Of a stretch of DNA of 8,120 bases, positions 1 to 6,374 are shown in pieces. Positions within the stretch are counted from its first letter, which is position 1, and the number at the start of each line of letters is the position of its first letter. The stretch covers positions 1 through 8,120 of the forward strand of contig JAGSYM010000033.1 in the NCBI GenBank assembly GCA_018262395.1. The letters run 5' to 3'. Below the pieces are notes generated by a model, which ran no database searches, had not been told where the DNA came from, and saw only the letters and a list, made by a program, of their open reading frames with translations. The position numbers were made by a program, and so were the translations under genes. Origin of the DNA: Nitrospirota bacterium. GTDB taxonomy: Bacteria; Nitrospirota; Thermodesulfovibrionia; Thermodesulfovibrionales; SM23-35.

Positions 1-2
1 AA

Positions 3-95
3 AGGAACCGGCTCGTCGTAAGAGGGCGAAGATTTGATATGTTGGTGCTGCTTTGTTCTGCCTGCAGCAAGAAAGTCTGGAGATATGACTGTTAG
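3..95 (+). CDS. Possible 3' end of a gene entering from the left edge (zinc-ribbon-like tail)
   Basis: From the left edge, frame 3 is open for 30 codons and closes with TAG at 93-95. The last part contains a CxxC pair (CSACSKKVW) and a final Cys just before the stop, which is reminiscent of a zinc ribbon. Another frame (from base 2) is also open to a TGA at 35-37 with a basic tail, and the opposite strand is open too, so the choice is uncertain. There is too little sequence to name a family. This may be non-coding DNA. Confidence 0.2.
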   Translation, partial: RNRLVVRGRRFDMLVLLCSACSKKVWRYDC

Positions 96-99
96 ACAC

Positions 100-259
100 A
101 AAAAAGTGGTGCTCGCTTCCACCCCCTCAGCATAGTGTACATCCTGAGACATACAGCTTAAGACTCTTACGTCTGACTACGTACGTCCTTTGATCCTACA
201 ACTATTCTGCTGAGTCTGAGAGGAGCGAGATCACCACTTTTTTCTAAGTACTCACTCTT
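100..259 (-). ncRNA. Structured small RNA, 6S RNA-like architecture
   Basis: On the minus strand a transcript starting near 259 would fold into one long interrupted hairpin. GUGGUG (237-232) pairs with CACCAC (111-106). CUCGCU (229-224) pairs with AGCGAG (117-112). After an asymmetric internal loop, CUCAGCA (214-208) pairs with UGCUGAG (132-126), and UAGU (204-201) with ACUA (136-133). A large central bubble follows, then an apical stem in which AGGAC (189-185) pairs with GUCUU (164-160) and UACGU (183-179) with ACGUA (172-168) around a 6-nt loop. The 3' strand of the closing stem runs straight into six U (105-100), as in an intrinsic terminator. Closing stem, central bubble and apical stem at about 160 nt is the known layout of 6S RNA, the regulator of sigma70 RNA polymerase. 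I see the structure and promoter; the 6S identity is inferred. A palindromic mobile repeat is the main alternative. Confidence 0.5.
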
Positions 260-265
260 GATTCT

Positions 266-294
266 CTTATACTCCGAAAAAGGTTGGTTGTCAA
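266..294 (-). promoter_or_regulatory. Sigma70-type promoter for the small RNA
   Basis: On the minus strand there is a perfect -35 box TTGACA (294-289), a 17-bp spacer and a -10 box TATAAG (271-266, five of six consensus bases). The predicted start is near 259, a few bases before the long inverted repeat at 243-100. There is no start codon with a ribosome binding site downstream, so the promoter most likely drives the structured RNA rather than a protein. Confidence 0.7.
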
Positions 295-342
295 GTTTTT
301 TTATGTTTTTTCTTTTTTAGCTCAAAACGATTGACCTGATAT

Positions 343-561
343 CTATTGAATAATCACTTCAATGTCGGGCAAATGGTCTTTTATTGCACCCTCAATGCAT
401 CTGTTATCACACTTGATACAGGGACCGCCACAGTATATAACTGCCCTGTTGTCCTTATACTCTATGAGTTCTGCACAGCTATCATGGGCGGTCAGGATAC
501 ACTCCAGGCTCTCAAGAATCTCCCTGATCTTTTGTTCTGTAGGCTCTTCAGATTTTTCCAT
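343..561 (-). CDS. Small NifU-like (NifU C-terminal domain-type) cysteine protein
   Basis: A 72-residue protein matching the pattern of the NifU C-terminal domain: a short N-terminal helix, a strand region (AVIYCGG), then a CxxC pair inside CGGPCIKCDNRC and the typical closing helix and strand ending in PDIEVII. NifU-type domains bind or transfer Fe-S clusters through CxxC. Here the pair (C50 and C53 when counted from the first ATG) is flanked by two further Cys (C46, C57), and C23 and C31 lie upstream. The canonical GGxCxxC has become CGGPCIKC, so cluster carriage is likely but not proven. Three consecutive ATGs lie at 567-559. GAGAAGGG ends directly at the first one, so the third (561) has the right spacing and I chose it. 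No nif or isc genes are adjacent. The gene lies upstream of the small RNA, which has its own promoter. Confidence 0.75.
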   Translation of the reverse strand: MEKSEEPTEQKIREILESLECILTAHDSCAELIEYKDNRAVIYCGGPCIKCDNRCIEGAIKDHLPDIEVIIQ

Positions 562-563
562 CA

Positions 564-692
564 TCATCCCTTCTCAAAGAAATACCAATCAATGACAGCA
601 CCTTCAGGAATACGCAATGATTTGACTTGCTGCCATACTTTCAGGTATTTTTCACAATGGATTTTCAGAATAAATTTTACTCCATTCTTCTT
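564..692 (-). other. Gene-like open stretch without a start codon, ending in an ATGA overlap
   Basis: Reading the minus strand, 42 codons are open between an in-frame TAA and a TGA at 566-564. The TGA overlaps the first ATG of the NifU-like gene as ATGA. The translation has plausible protein composition (it ends IPEGAVIDWYFFEKG), but there is no in-frame ATG or GTG; only a late TTG would give about 17 residues. It overlaps the start of the divergent membrane protein gene. It may be the remnant of a truncated upstream gene or chance. Confidence 0.2.
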
Positions 693-905
693 TTATTTGT
701 CTTCACCCTCCTCATTAACCTTCCTTTCGGTTTCGCGCGGGCAAAAGCAAAAAGATATTCATTCCGGTGGTTCCTTTACATCCATGTTCCCATCCCTGTC
801 ATTTTTATTATGAGGACTTTGTCACATATTGAAATGAAGTACATACCTGTTTTTGCTATGGCCGCAGTCATGGGCCAGATTATCGGCGGAAAACTGGAAA
901 TCTGA
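657..905 (+). CDS. Small conserved-type integral membrane protein, function unknown
   Basis: An 82-residue hydrophobic protein with about three predicted membrane segments (residues roughly 7-27, 38-54 and 60-78), separated by a basic loop (FARAKAKRYSFRW) likely to face the cytoplasm. I recognise no catalytic motif and assign no function. The ATG at 657 is the only good start: a TTG at 627 would extend the protein by ten residues but lacks a better ribosome binding site. The site for 657 is weak (AGG at 643-645). The stop TGA (903-905) shares one base with the ATG of the dehydrogenase gene, so the two are probably translationally coupled and in one operon. This may therefore be a membrane partner for the downstream enzymes, but that rests on position only. 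Confidence 0.6.
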   Translation: MDFQNKFYSILLLFVFTLLINLPFGFARAKAKRYSFRWFLYIHVPIPVIFIMRTLSHIEMKYIPVFAMAAVMGQIIGGKLEI

Positions 906-2005
906 TGATGCTGTCAGGTATCCTTGTCAAGCCCGGCGTCATAGAACTGCGTAAGACGGAGATTCCAGAACCCTCTCGGGGCGAGCTCCTCGTGAACATC
1001 AAGGCAGCACTCACCTGTGGAACAGATTTGAAGGCATTCAGGAGAGGACATCCGGTTATCCCGATGCCGGGTCCCTTCGGACACGAATTTTCAGGGATCG
1101 TTTCAGATGTTGGCAGGGGAATCACGCGTTTTAAGAAAGGCGATGCGATAATGGCAGTGCACAGTGCTCCCTGTCTTGTATGCGTGTATTGCAGAAAAGG
1201 GCTTTACAACCTTTGTGAAAACATCATGCAGACAAAAATCCTCGGAGCGTTCGCTGAATATATTTTACTGCCTCCGCACATTGTAAGACAGAATGTATTT
1301 CATAAACCTCAAAATCTGTCTTTCGAAGAGGCAGCTTTTCTCGAACCGCTTTCCTGCGTTGTCCATGGGATGGAATCAGTTCGCGTCAGGCAAAATGATC
1401 ATGCTCTCGTTATCGGTTCAGGCCCCATCGGACTGCTTCACCTCCTCCTGCTGAAAGAGAAAGGTTCCACGGTATCCGTTATGGATAAACATAAGGATAA
1501 ATTGAAGAAGGCAAAAAAGCTCGGTGCAGATTTTGTGTTGCTATCTGATAGCAAATGTGCACCCTCCCCTACACCCCTCCCATCAAGGGAGGGGCATATT
1601 TTTACACCCTCTCCCCCTGTGGGAGAGGGGAAGGGTGAGGGGGACTCAAAAATAAGAACTATCATTAATAAATTCGACTATGTCTTTGAATGCACAGGGA
1701 TGCGGGACGTCTGGGAAGCAGTAGTACATTATGTTAGAAGGGGCGGTACTGTTATTCTCTTTGGAGGCTGCAAATCCGGAACAACAGTGACCTATGATAC
1801 AGAAAGGCTCCACTATGATGAAATTACCCTTAAAGGAGTTTTCCACTATACTCCTGCGGATGTGAAAAAAGCATACAAACTTCTCTGCAATAAAAATTTA
1901 GATGTCTCACGGCTTATTTCCGGACGTTTTCCCCTGAAGCAGACGCGGAAGGCTTTTGACAACCTGTCGAAAGGCATAGGGATTAAATATGCAATCATCC
2001 CCTGA
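905..2005 (+). CDS. Zinc-dependent alcohol/polyol dehydrogenase (MDR superfamily) with in-frame repeat insertion
   Basis: A 366-residue medium-chain dehydrogenase. The GroES-like N-terminal domain carries the catalytic zinc ligands C38 and H60-E61 (in GHEFSG), with E147 a likely further ligand. A structural zinc lobe has C90, C93, C96 and C104. The Rossmann domain has GxGxxG at G171-G173-G176, and an acidic residue at the end of the second strand (D194) suggests NAD rather than NADP. These enzymes oxidise or reduce an alcohol or polyol in the cytoplasm; the substrate cannot be read from the sequence. Residues about 218-248 (rich in P, S, G and E) have no place in the family and are encoded by two G/C-rich palindromes. 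Without them the length is about 335, close to the usual 340. The gene overlaps the membrane gene upstream by 1 nt and the ATPase gene downstream by 17 nt. Confidence 0.9.
   Translation: MMLSGILVKPGVIELRKTEIPEPSRGELLVNIKAALTCGTDLKAFRRGHPVIPMPGPFGHEFSGIVSDVGRGITRFKKGDAIMAVHSAPCLVCVYCRKGLYNLCENIMQTKILGAFAEYILLPPHIVRQNVFHKPQNLSFEEAAFLEPLSCVVHGMESVRVRQNDHALVIGSGPIGLLHLLLLKEKGSTVSVMDKHKDKLKKAKKLGADFVLLSDSKCAPSPTPLPSREGHIFTPSPPVGEGKGEGDSKIRTIINKFDYVFECTGMRDVWEAVVHYVRRGGTVILFGGCKSGTTVTYDTERLHYDEITLKGVFHYTPADVKKAYKLLCNKNLDVSRLISGRFPLKQTRKAFDNLSKGIGIKYAIIP
1560..1646. repeat. Pair of inverted REP-like palindromes inside the dehydrogenase gene
   Basis: Two G/C-rich palindromes lie side by side. The first pairs CCCCTCCC (1574-1581) with GGGAGGGG (1587-1594) around ATCAA. 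The second pairs CCCTCTCCC (1607-1615) with GGGAGAGGG (1621-1629) around CCTGT. Each has an outer pyrimidine-rich flank (CACCCTCCCCT at 1560; the reverse complement of AAGGGTGAGGGGG at the right), so the two units face each other like a REP doublet. The stretch is strongly strand-biased and unlike the surrounding coding sequence. It is a multiple of three as inserted and contains no stop in the reading frame. No clear target duplication is visible. Confidence 0.8.
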
Positions 2006-3452
2006 ATACATCCCGGTAACCATTGACAAGAGCCATATCATTACAATTGGCGAGACATTATATACGGAGAGCATCGAATTCGTGCGAGAAATCGTCAATA
2101 ATGCATACGATGCAGACGCAACACTTGTAGAGATCATTGTGTCAGAAGACATGATCGAGATCCGGGATAACGGCAGCGGCATGGACAGAGATGGGCTCAA
2201 ACAGTATTTTAATATTGGTTCACAACAGAAACTGTATGATGCAAAATCACCAGTCTATGTTAGAGATAGAATCGGACATTTCGGCATCGGCAAGTTTGCA
2301 AGCCTCTCTGCATGCAAGAGATTCGAGGTGATCACAAAGAAAGACAATTTTGTTGCCAGGATAATCTTTGACAAGGAGCAATGGGAGAAGGCTGGAGATC
2401 CCTGGCAATTACCTCTTGAGATATTACCTGCTGATTTCAGGAAACAGAACGGTACTACAGTGATATTAACAGGATTAGACCGGAGATTTGAGCCAAAGGA
2501 CATTGAACAAAAAATTATTGAAGGGACACCGATTAAGGCTCCCCTTTTCAGGGTCAGGATCAATAACCACACGGTAACCCCACGCAGTCTCTCCGGCCAT
2601 AGAATACCGTTCCTTGAAGGAACTCCTTTCGGACCGGTCAGCGGAGAGATATTAATTCTTTCAGAAACAGCCTCTGTTGCAGCAGACCTCGGTATTGAAG
2701 TCAAGGTAAAACAGGTTACCATCAGGAGAGAACTCTTCGGCATGGAAACATGGGGAAAGGGTATGGCACGTGTCAGGGGAGAAGTGAATGCAGACTTTCT
2801 TCCCATAACAAGTGACAGAACCGGCTTTATCAGAGACTCCCGGGAATACAAGGAATTGCTTGTCATCATGGGAAATGTCATGGAGGGTGTTAAATCAACT
2901 CTCCAGAAACTGACTCTTAAAAAAGAAGGCAAGAAAGTCAGCCGTGCGCTGAAAGATGCACTCCAGCGAATATATAGAGCGTTGGCGGCTAACCCTGATC
3001 TTTCTCCGTTTGGAGCATTGCCGGTCGGGGATAAGGCAAAGGGCATTGGAGATGCAGCACATGTCTCCGCCACAAAAAAAGACCTTTCAGAGGAAGAGAT
3101 TCAGATCAAAGAGAAACTCAAGGCTCCGGAGAAGAAGAAAAAGAAGATACCAAAAGTGAAAAGGCTTACGCCGAACGCAATCATAAAAAAGATAAAATTT
3201 GGTGAGACAGGGGTCTCTTGTGTAGTTGACAGCTTCGGTGAAGATGGCCCTGAAGTCTTTGCTCAGGAAACCACGATTTATATCAACCGCGATCATCCTC
3301 TTTATAAAAGGGAATCTGGAAAGGTCGATACCCACACATTGAACCTTGCACGGCTCATTACGCAGGAAATTTCTCTCATGAAAGACCCGCGAAATCCTCG
3401 TCAGGCCTTCGAACGCCAGAGCAAGCTCCTTAAGGACGCATTTGTTGATTGA
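1989..3452 (+). CDS. GHKL/Hsp90-like ATP-binding protein (MutL/MORC-type HATPase)
   Basis: A 487-residue protein whose first 165 residues form a GHKL ATP-binding fold. The N-box is EIVNNAYDADA (E34, N37, N38), G1 is DNGSGM (D60-M65), the flexible lid and G2 are GHFGIGKF (96-103), and NGTTV (154-158) is the third motif. A second domain (about 185-310) resembles the S5-like transducer region of MutL, Hsp90 and MORC proteins. A Lys-rich, probably disordered linker (about 362-395) precedes a C-terminal domain containing YINRDHPLY (431-439). There is no histidine-kinase H-box, so a signalling kinase is unlikely. Known relatives work in DNA repair, chaperoning, restriction or phage defence; the role here is unknown. 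The start ATG lies inside the dehydrogenase gene (17-nt overlap) with AGGG seven bases upstream, which argues for cotranslation. Confidence 0.85.
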   Translation: MQSSPEYIPVTIDKSHIITIGETLYTESIEFVREIVNNAYDADATLVEIIVSEDMIEIRDNGSGMDRDGLKQYFNIGSQQKLYDAKSPVYVRDRIGHFGIGKFASLSACKRFEVITKKDNFVARIIFDKEQWEKAGDPWQLPLEILPADFRKQNGTTVILTGLDRRFEPKDIEQKIIEGTPIKAPLFRVRINNHTVTPRSLSGHRIPFLEGTPFGPVSGEILILSETASVAADLGIEVKVKQVTIRRELFGMETWGKGMARVRGEVNADFLPITSDRTGFIRDSREYKELLVIMGNVMEGVKSTLQKLTLKKEGKKVSRALKDALQRIYRALAANPDLSPFGALPVGDKAKGIGDAAHVSATKKDLSEEEIQIKEKLKAPEKKKKKIPKVKRLTPNAIIKKIKFGETGVSCVVDSFGEDGPEVFAQETTIYINRDHPLYKRESGKVDTHTLNLARLITQEISLMKDPRNPRQAFERQSKLLKDAFVD

Positions 3453-3684
3453 TTTTGCAGGGAGCCGATAGACAGAGTCAATCAGCTCAATCACTGAATC
3501 CCTGCTTCTTCTGAATAGTTAACCAACAAGTTAATAGTCTTGAGGTTTCGCAAATAATGCGGATATCTTCATCAAGTCAACACATCTGGTCATCAACATT
3601 TAGCGATTATTTCAACTGGGAAGGAATAGTTTCCAGGCTAAAGTCCGGAGTTTCTATCCTCTGGCACAAATCTGGCTTTGTCTA
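3453..3684. other. Convergent intergenic gap
   Basis: This stretch separates the plus-strand ATPase gene from the minus-strand ferredoxin gene. GCAGGGA (about 3457-3463) can pair with TCCCTGC (about 3499-3505) across a loop of about 35 nt, but no T-run follows. I see no clear intrinsic terminator and no credible coding sequence. Confidence 0.4.
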
Positions 3685-3945
3685 CTATTGTTGATCTCTA
3701 ACCTGCAGAAAATCTCCGTCATCGCTCCAGAACCAGTAATCCCGATAGGGAAACGCAATGAAGGCGTCGTCCTTAATACACGCGAGGGTATCGACCGCCA
3801 GCTCTTCATTGTCACCAGCCTTTGTCGAACCCTTTAAATTAACCAGCGCATCATCCGCCATCTCAAAATAGTCCGGACAGCTCTCAACACAACTTTCACA
3901 TGCAGTGCATTCTGCCCTTACCAGTTCCACTTTAAATTTTGCCAT
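3685..3945 (-). CDS. Single-cluster [4Fe-4S] ferredoxin
   Basis: An 86-residue ferredoxin with the cluster motif CxxCxxC (C13, C16, C19) followed by C23-P24. C56 (in TLACIKDD) is the probable fourth ligand in the position of the second CP motif of monocluster ferredoxins, although the usual proline after it is Ile. C23 would then be free or disulfide-linked. The C-terminal tail is unusually aromatic and acidic (YRDYWFWSDDGDF), perhaps a docking surface. There is no signal peptide, so it should be cytoplasmic. The start has AAAGGAG six bases before the ATG. It lies 42 nt downstream of the exported ethanolamine ammonia-lyase fusion on the same strand, with no visible promoter between, so the two are probably cotranscribed. 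A role in corrinoid reduction or maturation before export is an inference. Confidence 0.85.
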   Translation of the reverse strand: MAKFKVELVRAECTACESCVESCPDYFEMADDALVNLKGSTKAGDNEELAVDTLACIKDDAFIAFPYRDYWFWSDDGDFLQVRDQQ

Positions 3946-3987
3946 GATGATCTCCTTTTGTTTTTATTTGCTGACCACACTGCGTTC

Positions 3988-6333
3988 TTACCGACCTTGA
4001 CCCCGGCTGGAAGGAGCCAGCTTCGAAACCATTTCCCTTATAATGGTAAGGGTCTCCTTGGCTGCTTCTTTCGGAGCTAAGGCCGTATCTGCTATATTGC
4101 ATACGAGTTTCGTAATATCGTGATCAATCTTCTTATCAGCCCATGTCTTGCCTTTGGCAACGGTTATATACACCGAGTAGGAATGGTGCATGGTCCCGGG
4201 CCTCTCCCCGATTATATGAAGAATTCCTTTCAGTTTATTCGGATCTGATTTTCCAAAGAGTATACAGCCAATCTCATACCCGGCCCTGACCCTGCCGCTC
4301 GTGACGACGATGTTCTTTTCTTCCACAACAACAGTCTTTCCGGCAGCAGCGCCGGCTTCGGTCAGCAGCTTCCGGATTTCCTCCAGGTAGGGCATAAGAT
4401 GCCCCTCATCCATAATGGCTTTGGCGTTTAGGCCGTCGGAGATCACGATCTGTGCATTCGGCTCCTTTCCTGCCCATGAGTCCCTGAGCTTTTCAAGCGC
4501 AGCCACAGATTCAGGACTCAGTTTCTCACCCGAGGCCGGATGGAGAATATAGTCATCCCGATCCCTGGACAGGGTGCTGGCCTGCACTGCGTTGGGGATT
4601 GTCGAGATAAAGACAGGGGTAAGCTCGGCCTTGAGTGATATCTTGGCATCATTGTAATAGGCAGTAACATTCTCTGCCAGTTTCGGGTTCAGGTCCCATA
4701 TATTCTTTCCATGGCCGATGGCAATATCAACGCCTCTCGCCTCAACTTCTTTGATCTTCTTTTTTCCTTCAGCATATATTGCTTCTTTGGAACGCCTATC
4801 GCCCTTGGCCAGCAGGTACTGGTAGTACACCCAGATTGGATCACCAAAATGGTTCGTGTACTTGTTGTTCTTGTCCACAATCCCGATCCGTTTATAAAAA
4901 GCCCACATGGCATCGTTCACTTTGAGGCCGAACTTTTCCCTCAGGCGGACATGATCCTGAAACGACGTGCTCAGATAGCTCAACATGGGGTCATTTTTGG
5001 TGGGAAGTGCAATAAGATAGACAGGGGCGGCCGGCATAAGCTGTTCCTGGCACCAGTCCAGATCATCGAGACTTACACTCATATGCAGTGTTGAACAGAT
5101 ATCAAGACCAAGGTTTAATCCGTGGAGTTTGCCCATGGCGAGATCTTCCAGACAACACCTTACCAGTTGCTCGCGGGTCCTGAAGACCTCGGGCCCGATG
5201 AATCCGGCCACATCATTGACATGGAGCCACGCCCCTTGAGGCTGGACTTTGGCCAGTTCCATCTGCACCGCCCTGCAGAAGCCGTACTTCCTGGATTCCA
5301 GCACCATCATGTCAACACCGCTGGCTGCGCCGTTGGTAAATTCAGAGCCCTGGCCGGTCTCAAAGTAGAGCCCGTATCTCTCACCTTTCTTGGATTTTGC
5401 ATAATTCATGATCTTCTCAACCGTAACTTCAAAGGTCTTGTTGCAATCATCTGTTCCGGCAAGGCTCTGGAACATGGTTGCAACCGATCCCGGGTATTTC
5501 TTGGCAACCTCTGCCTGGACATCGATATGGGAAAGCACACACCAGGGGATCACATCTTTAAGCTTGAAGGTATCGACCACATCCTTGAGCGTTTTCTCCA
5601 CCGTGGCCACGCTCTCTACCTGGCTGTCCACAGGGTTGTTTCCGAGAACAATATCGCCCGTGGCATAGGAAAAGCCATCAAACACCTGCCAGAAAATGTC
5701 ATCGGGATGGTCTGTGGGTGAATTGGGCTGAATGCGGGCACCCAAGTAGCCTTTTGCGCCAATTTTGGTACCAGGCAGGGGATTGAAAATCTTCTGATCC
5801 AACGTGATCAACTCTTCATTGCTCATCAGCTTCGGGATACATCCAATTGTCTCACTGGACAGCCCATACATGATCCCTTTGATCTCTGCTTCAGATTTGG
5901 TCAGGAGAAACTCTTTCAACTCTCCCATGGTCCAGTTTTTGATTTTCTCATACTGGGCCTTATCAGTGGTCTGCCATATCAGCTTCTGCAGGTCGTCGAT
6001 GTGCAGAGGGTGTTCATGGAGATCTTTTATTTTTGTGTTTGACAGAAGGCTGCGCGCATTCTGTCTCGTTTTTTCATCACCGGCCCCCACACCAATGGTC
6101 TCATCACCCTCTTTAAACGCATTTGATGCGCCGATCACCTGGCGGTAGAGTGTTTGATCAAAGCTCCCTTTCACCCGGTTAATGTAAGCGAAGATATCCT
6201 CTCCCGGCAGTACTTCCTTGATGGAGTTGGGGATGACTTTCGGAGCTGTCTGTGCGAACACTTTCATTTCAGGAATCGCAGACGGGATTATCACTCCGGC
6301 AGCGCACAGCATTAAAAAGTCTCGTCTCTTCAT
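3988..6333 (-). CDS. Tat-exported EutB-EutC fusion, ethanolamine ammonia-lyase-like B12 enzyme
   Basis: A 781-residue single chain uniting both subunits of adenosylcobalamin-dependent ethanolamine ammonia-lyase (ethanolamine to acetaldehyde and ammonia). Residues about 32-505 match EutB: KIKNWTMGELKEF, ARIQPN, GLYFETGQGS and GFIGPE are diagnostic. By eye the substrate-site residues correspond to R200, Q202, N233, E325 and D411 (R160, Q162, N193, E287 and D362 of enterobacterial EutB). E257 seems to be replaced (near T304), and about 11 extra residues lie between E325 and D411. A linker (about 505-570) leads to EutC (about 570-775): QIVISDGL (628-635), GRVRAGYEIG (680-689) and IIGERPG (707-713). 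The N-terminus is a twin-arginine signal, KRRDFLML then a hydrophobic stretch, with VFA (25-27) as the likely cleavage site. I chose ATG 6333 because GAAGGAGG lies six bases upstream; the longer ORF to 6399 would bury the signal and enter the IS. Confidence 0.9.
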   Translation of the reverse strand: MKRRDFLMLCAAGVIIPSAIPEMKVFAQTAPKVIPNSIKEVLPGEDIFAYINRVKGSFDQTLYRQVIGASNAFKEGDETIGVGAGDEKTRQNARSLLSNTKIKDLHEHPLHIDDLQKLIWQTTDKAQYEKIKNWTMGELKEFLLTKSEAEIKGIMYGLSSETIGCIPKLMSNEELITLDQKIFNPLPGTKIGAKGYLGARIQPNSPTDHPDDIFWQVFDGFSYATGDIVLGNNPVDSQVESVATVEKTLKDVVDTFKLKDVIPWCVLSHIDVQAEVAKKYPGSVATMFQSLAGTDDCNKTFEVTVEKIMNYAKSKKGERYGLYFETGQGSEFTNGAASGVDMMVLESRKYGFCRAVQMELAKVQPQGAWLHVNDVAGFIGPEVFRTREQLVRCCLEDLAMGKLHGLNLGLDICSTLHMSVSLDDLDWCQEQLMPAAPVYLIALPTKNDPMLSYLSTSFQDHVRLREKFGLKVNDAMWAFYKRIGIVDKNNKYTNHFGDPIWVYYQYLLAKGDRRSKEAIYAEGKKKIKEVEARGVDIAIGHGKNIWDLNPKLAENVTAYYNDAKISLKAELTPVFISTIPNAVQASTLSRDRDDYILHPASGEKLSPESVAALEKLRDSWAGKEPNAQIVISDGLNAKAIMDEGHLMPYLEEIRKLLTEAGAAAGKTVVVEEKNIVVTSGRVRAGYEIGCILFGKSDPNKLKGILHIIGERPGTMHHSYSVYITVAKGKTWADKKIDHDITKLVCNIADTALAPKEAAKETLTIIREMVSKLAPSSRGQGR
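6253..6333 (-). other. Twin-arginine (Tat) signal peptide of the EutBC fusion
   Basis: The first 27 codons encode M-K-R-R-D-F-L followed by a moderately hydrophobic core (LMLCAAGVII) and a VFA cleavage site before QTAPK. RRDFL fits the S/T-R-R-x-F-L-K consensus well. The Tat route carries folded, cofactor-loaded proteins, which fits an enzyme that must receive cobalamin in the cytoplasm. C10 is not in a lipobox context, so a lipoprotein is unlikely. Confidence 0.85.
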
Positions 6334-6374
6334 TTGTTCCCTCCTTCTCTTTGGATCTCGCCCATCTCTACGTT

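Noticed and set aside
100..243. Inverted repeat at the left end as a miniature transposable element
   Set aside because: No target duplication flanks it, the arms are interrupted in the manner of an RNA stem, and a consensus promoter points into it. The possibility is not fully excluded.
622..651. Promoter TTGACT with TATTTT upstream of the membrane protein gene
   Set aside because: The -10 box is weak, and the predicted start would coincide with the ATG at 657, requiring a leaderless transcript.
1574..1629. Palindromes in the dehydrogenase gene as an intrinsic terminator or a CRISPR repeat
   Set aside because: They are followed by neither a T-run nor regular spacers, and the gene continues in frame through them with family motifs on both sides.
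2255..3073. A 272-codon open frame on the minus strand inside the ATPase gene
   Set aside because: It is the antisense shadow of a gene with clear GHKL motifs. Its translation shows no recognisable domain and it has no supporting ribosome binding site that I can see.
5122..5721. A 199-codon plus-strand open frame within the EutB region
   Set aside because: It lies opposite conserved EutB motifs, and its translation is low in family-like signal. It is a shadow of the lyase gene.
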